DNA of 8,867 nt from Roseovarius sp. (GTDB lineage: Bacteria > Pseudomonadota > Alphaproteobacteria > Rhodobacterales > Rhodobacteraceae), in contig JALQUE010000229.1 in NCBI GenBank assembly GCA_023260815.1, positions 1 through 8,867 of the forward strand. The letters run 5' to 3'. Below are positions 6,994 through 8,867 of the stretch, one piece after another. The notes under the pieces were generated by a model. It did not search any database. It saw only the letters and a list, made by a program, of their open reading frames with translations, and was not told the origin of the DNA. Every line of letters starts with the position of its first letter. Position 1 is the stretch's first letter. Both the position numbers and the translations under genes were made by a program.

Positions 6994-7870
6994 TGGTCAG
7001 ATACTGCGCGATGGCTGTGCGGTCTTCGGGCGTCAACCATGCGGTGCTGTGCTGGACGACCTTGCCCATGCCGCCGCCGAAGGTGTCGCCGCCGGGCATC
7101 ACCCCGGATTGCAGCGCAAAGGCCAGATCCCCGGCGGTCCAGCCGGTCCGGGCAAGCGCCGTGGCGGTGATGTCGGGCGCCGTGCCGCCGCCCGGTAGAT
7201 CGTCGCTGCCCTTGAGGTGACGCGCGGCGATGCGTCCGCCCGCAAGGTTGCGGTCGGTGTGGCAGGCGCCGCAATGGGCCAGACCGTTGACCAGCCATTG
7301 TCCGCGATTCCATGCCTCGGGGCGGGCGGGGTCGGGCGCTGTGGGCGGCGCGTGCAGATAGGCGGCGCGCCAGAGTTTGAGGCCGAAGCGCAGATCGAAC
7401 GGAAAGGCGATGTCATGCGCGCCAGCGGTTTCGGGACTGGCGGGGACAGTTTGGAAGGCGGCCCACATATCGACGATGTCCTGATCGGACAGAGCGCCAT
7501 AGAACGCATAGGGGAAGGCCGGGTAATAGGGTCTGCCGTCGGGGGCGATGCCTTGGCGGACCGCGCGGGCGAAATCCTCGAGCGTCCAGCCGCCGATGCC
7601 ATGGTCGGGATCGGGCGTGATGTTGGGGGCTACGAAGCTGCCGAAGCTGGTCTTGATCGGCCCCCCGCCGGTCAGCGCGGGACGATCCGAGCCGGGATCG
7701 GAATGGCAGCCGATGCAGCCCCCCGCCCGCGCGAGATAGGCGCCGCGCTGAGGGTCGGGTTGCAGCGCGCCAAGCGCCACCGGCGTCCCGATCGGCCAAA
7801 GGGCGAGAAGGGCCGCACAGGCGGCGATGGCTGTCAGCAGGCCAAGAAGGCCCATCCCGGCGCGGAGCAT
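6983..7870 (-). CDS. Two-haem c-type cytochrome, membrane-anchored or exported
   Basis: A 295-residue electron carrier with two CXXCH sites, CIGCH at 52-56 and CGACH at 200-204, and hence two cytochrome c domains in the periplasm. Residues 5-25 form a hydrophobic N-terminal segment that is either a membrane anchor or a signal peptide (possible cleavage near ALG at 32-34). The layout (NITPDP near 83, GIGGWTLEDFARAVRQG, then DGRPYYPAFPY, then GALSDQDIVDMW) matches the cytochrome subunits of membrane dehydrogenases of the alcohol/gluconate type. M268 in GGGMGKVV is the likely axial ligand of haem 2. For haem 1 the usual 'PAMPY' methionine is Phe (PAFPY, 118-122), so that ligand is unclear. No dehydrogenase gene is adjacent; the partner upstream is a cytochrome c'-like gene ending 1 bp before this ATG. 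AAGGA serves as ribosome site. Confidence 0.88.
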   Translation of the reverse strand: MLRAGMGLLGLLTAIAACAALLALWPIGTPVALGALQPDPQRGAYLARAGGCIGCHSDPGSDRPALTGGGPIKTSFGSFVAPNITPDPDHGIGGWTLEDFARAVRQGIAPDGRPYYPAFPYAFYGALSDQDIVDMWAAFQTVPASPETAGAHDIAFPFDLRFGLKLWRAAYLHAPPTAPDPARPEAWNRGQWLVNGLAHCGACHTDRNLAGGRIAARHLKGSDDLPGGGTAPDITATALARTGWTAGDLAFALQSGVMPGGDTFGGGMGKVVQHSTAWLTPEDRTAIAQYLTTEN

Positions 7871-7871
7871 G

Positions 7872-8447
7872 TCAGTCGTCCTTGCGGAACTGATCGTGAC
7901 AGGCCGAGCATGTCCGGGTCATCATGGCGAACGCCCCGTCGGCGGGCATCTGGCCGATGTGATCTGCGGTCATCATCTGTGCGGGCTGCGCGCCGCCCAT
8001 CATGTTTCCGCCCATCATGCCAGAGCCACCCCCCATCATGCCCGCACCGCTTTCCATCATGTGCCCGGCGCCGTGCAGGCCGTTATCCGCGGCGATGGCA
8101 AGCCCGAGGGCCGTGGTTTCAAGCTGTGCGGCGAGGGTCTCGAACCGGTCCCAGTCGGTCCAGACGGCTGGCAGCGCTTCGGTCGGGTGGTCGGTCGAGC
8201 CTTCGGGGTAGTGGCGCGTGAGGTCGTCCCCCGAGAGGGCGGCGATTTTTTCGGCGGCGCTCCGGACGGTGCTCGCGTCATAGGGGGCGTCGCCGGTCAT
8301 CATGGGTTTGATGGTCTTGATGGCGTCCTGCATGGTTTTCATGGCGTCCATGCGCTCTTTGACCACGCCGGTGGCGCCGGTATGGGCGAAGGCCGCGGCT
8401 GTCAGGCCGACGAGGGCCAGCCCTGTGAGGGGTGTCTTGCGGAACAT
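7872..8447 (-). CDS. Cytochrome c'/c556-type protein with a Met-rich insertion
   Basis: A 191-residue exported haem protein. The signal peptide is residues 1-21 (cleavage after AFA predicted). The haem site CSACH (180-184) is near the C-terminus, as in cytochromes c' and c556, which are four-helix bundles. Helix 1 contains the usual methionines (M33, M36, M39) in VKERMDAMKTM; one of them would be the sixth ligand in a c556-type protein. Between helices 3 and 4, residues 129-167 form a low-complexity Met/Gly stretch absent from typical family members, which are about 130-150 residues when mature. The ribosome site AGGAGA lies 8 bases before the ATG. It is followed after a single base by the two-haem cytochrome, so both are coexpressed. 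Role is probably periplasmic electron transfer or metal/gas binding; a copper link is inferred. Confidence 0.87.
   Translation of the reverse strand: MFRKTPLTGLALVGLTAAAFAHTGATGVVKERMDAMKTMQDAIKTIKPMMTGDAPYDASTVRSAAEKIAALSGDDLTRHYPEGSTDHPTEALPAVWTDWDRFETLAAQLETTALGLAIAADNGLHGAGHMMESGAGMMGGGSGMMGGNMMGGAQPAQMMTADHIGQMPADGAFAMMTRTCSACHDQFRKDD
7947..8063 (-). repeat. Met/Gly-rich low-complexity segment inside the cytochrome c'-like gene
   Basis: Codes for residues 129-167 with five MM pairs (130-131, 137-138, 144-145, 149-150, 158-159) plus M167, and two histidines (129, 163). Three MMGG units (137-140, 144-147, 149-152) show as repeated CATCAT triplet pairs on the plus strand. Met-rich stretches of this kind bind Cu(I) in CopA/PcoA-type proteins; binding here is inferred. 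Confidence 0.7.
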
Positions 8448-8501
8448 GTGCTGTCTCTCCTGTGATCCGATGCAATTTGCCCGGTTGGGCGGTTTGATGG
8501 A

Positions 8502-8843
8502 TCAGCCACGCGGAGGGGGTGGATCGGCGCCGCCGATCAGGGAGGCATATGGCAGCTCGCCCGTGGGCAGGTGCGCCGGACCGAAGGCCGCATCCCGCAG
8601 GGGCGGGGCCGTGTCCGGTGTTGCCATCTTGGCCGAGCAGGTGGCGTCGTGATGGCAGCAGGTGTCGGTTGAGGTGCCGGCCGATGGGCCGGGGTGGGCC
8701 GCGTCCTGCGCGGCGGTCGCGTGTGCCTGTGGCGCGGGATGAGCCGCCGCATCGGAGGGCCATGCCCAGACGATCGCCAGCAGCCCGAAGATCAATGCGA
8801 TCCGGGTCATCAGCGTCGGGATATGTCGCGCACGTGTCATCAT
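8502..8843 (-). CDS. Small exported His/Cys-rich protein, function unknown
   Basis: A 113-residue protein that I do not recognise as a named family. The N-terminus has arginines, then a hydrophobic core (12-28), then a likely cleavage after AAA (32-34), leaving a mature protein of about 79 residues. This mature part is rich in His (about eight) and carries a compact cluster C62-C63-H64-H65 ... C69 ... M73, with a further histidine-rich HPAPQAHA stretch at 35-42. Such spacing suggests periplasmic metal binding. The tail is proline-rich (DPPPPRG). An in-frame TGA lies 12 bases upstream of the start, so the gene is complete. ATG at 8843, 8840 or 8810 are all possible and none has a clear ribosome site. 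It precedes the Met-rich cytochrome by 54 bp on the same strand, which supports a shared metal-related role. Confidence 0.65.
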   Translation of the reverse strand: MMTRARHIPTLMTRIALIFGLLAIVWAWPSDAAAHPAPQAHATAAQDAAHPGPSAGTSTDTCCHHDATCSAKMATPDTAPPLRDAAFGPAHLPTGELPYASLIGGADPPPPRG

Positions 8844-8867
8844 GCGCGAGCATCAGGGCGCGAGGGG
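8844..8867. other. Right edge: sequence upstream of the His/Cys-rich gene
   Basis: Only 24 bases remain. On the minus strand there is a TGA in frame with the gene and an out-of-frame ATG, but no promoter or ribosome site can be identified. Whether another gene of the same operon lies upstream cannot be told from this window. Confidence 0.4.

Noticed and set aside
5785..7170. 461-codon open frame on the plus strand
   Set aside because: It is antisense to phnD and runs through the intergenic gap into the cytochrome gene. The translation has Gly/Arg/Asp-rich shadow composition and no recognisable domain.
8474..8490. GCCC/GGGC hairpin between the small His/Cys gene and the cytochrome c' gene
   Set aside because: The stem is only 4 bp and there is no T tract, so it is too weak to call a terminator.
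8278..8853. 191-codon minus-strand frame spanning the small His/Cys gene and the start of the cytochrome c' gene
   Set aside because: It overlaps both genes in another frame, has no signal peptide or domain, and has an Arg/His/Pro-rich shadow composition.

Overview
The window is GC-rich and densely coded, with short intergenic gaps. The gene content is envelope- and periplasm-centred: a membrane glycerophosphodiesterase, DUF308/HdeD-like proteins, a two-permease Phn-type transporter and periplasmic cytochromes c. This suggests an alphaproteobacterium, most likely of the Rhodobacterales (Roseobacter/Paracoccus type). That assignment is inferred from gene style and composition; there is no rRNA or other marker gene. 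I see no tRNA, rRNA, CRISPR array, insertion sequence or phage gene.

Left part (1-3264, + strand). Five co-directional genes with gaps of 37 bp or less, or overlaps: the 3' part of a membrane-anchored glycerophosphodiester phosphodiesterase, two tandem DUF308/HdeD-like six-helix membrane proteins that overlap by one base, a small secreted two-cysteine protein, and a minimal potassium channel with a TVGYGD selectivity filter. They could form one envelope-related transcript, though their functional connection is unknown.

Middle part (3292-6744, - strand). A complete Phn-family ABC importer read in the order phnD, phnC, phnE, phnE. PhnC and the two permeases are joined by ATGA overlaps. PhnD is separated from PhnC by a strong GC hairpin followed by a short T tract, a likely partial terminator that would keep the binding protein in excess. 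No C-P lyase or other phosphonate catabolic gene lies beside it, so the substrate (phosphate, phosphite or a phosphonate) is open. The two-permease layout and the PhnD pocket motif recall the PhoCDET-type phosphate/phosphonate importers of rhizobia. A 238-bp AT-richer gap upstream holds the phnD leader and presumably its promoter.

Right part (6983-8843, - strand). Three exported proteins read in the order: a small His/Cys-rich protein with a CCHH...C...M cluster, a cytochrome c'/c556-type protein carrying an unusual Met/Gly-rich insertion (five MM pairs) before its C-terminal CSACH haem site, and a two-haem cytochrome c. This is the most interesting part of the window. It looks like a periplasmic redox module with thiol, imidazole and thioether metal ligands, and I propose a link to copper handling. 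The hypothesis rests on composition and gene order only; the genes upstream lie outside the window.
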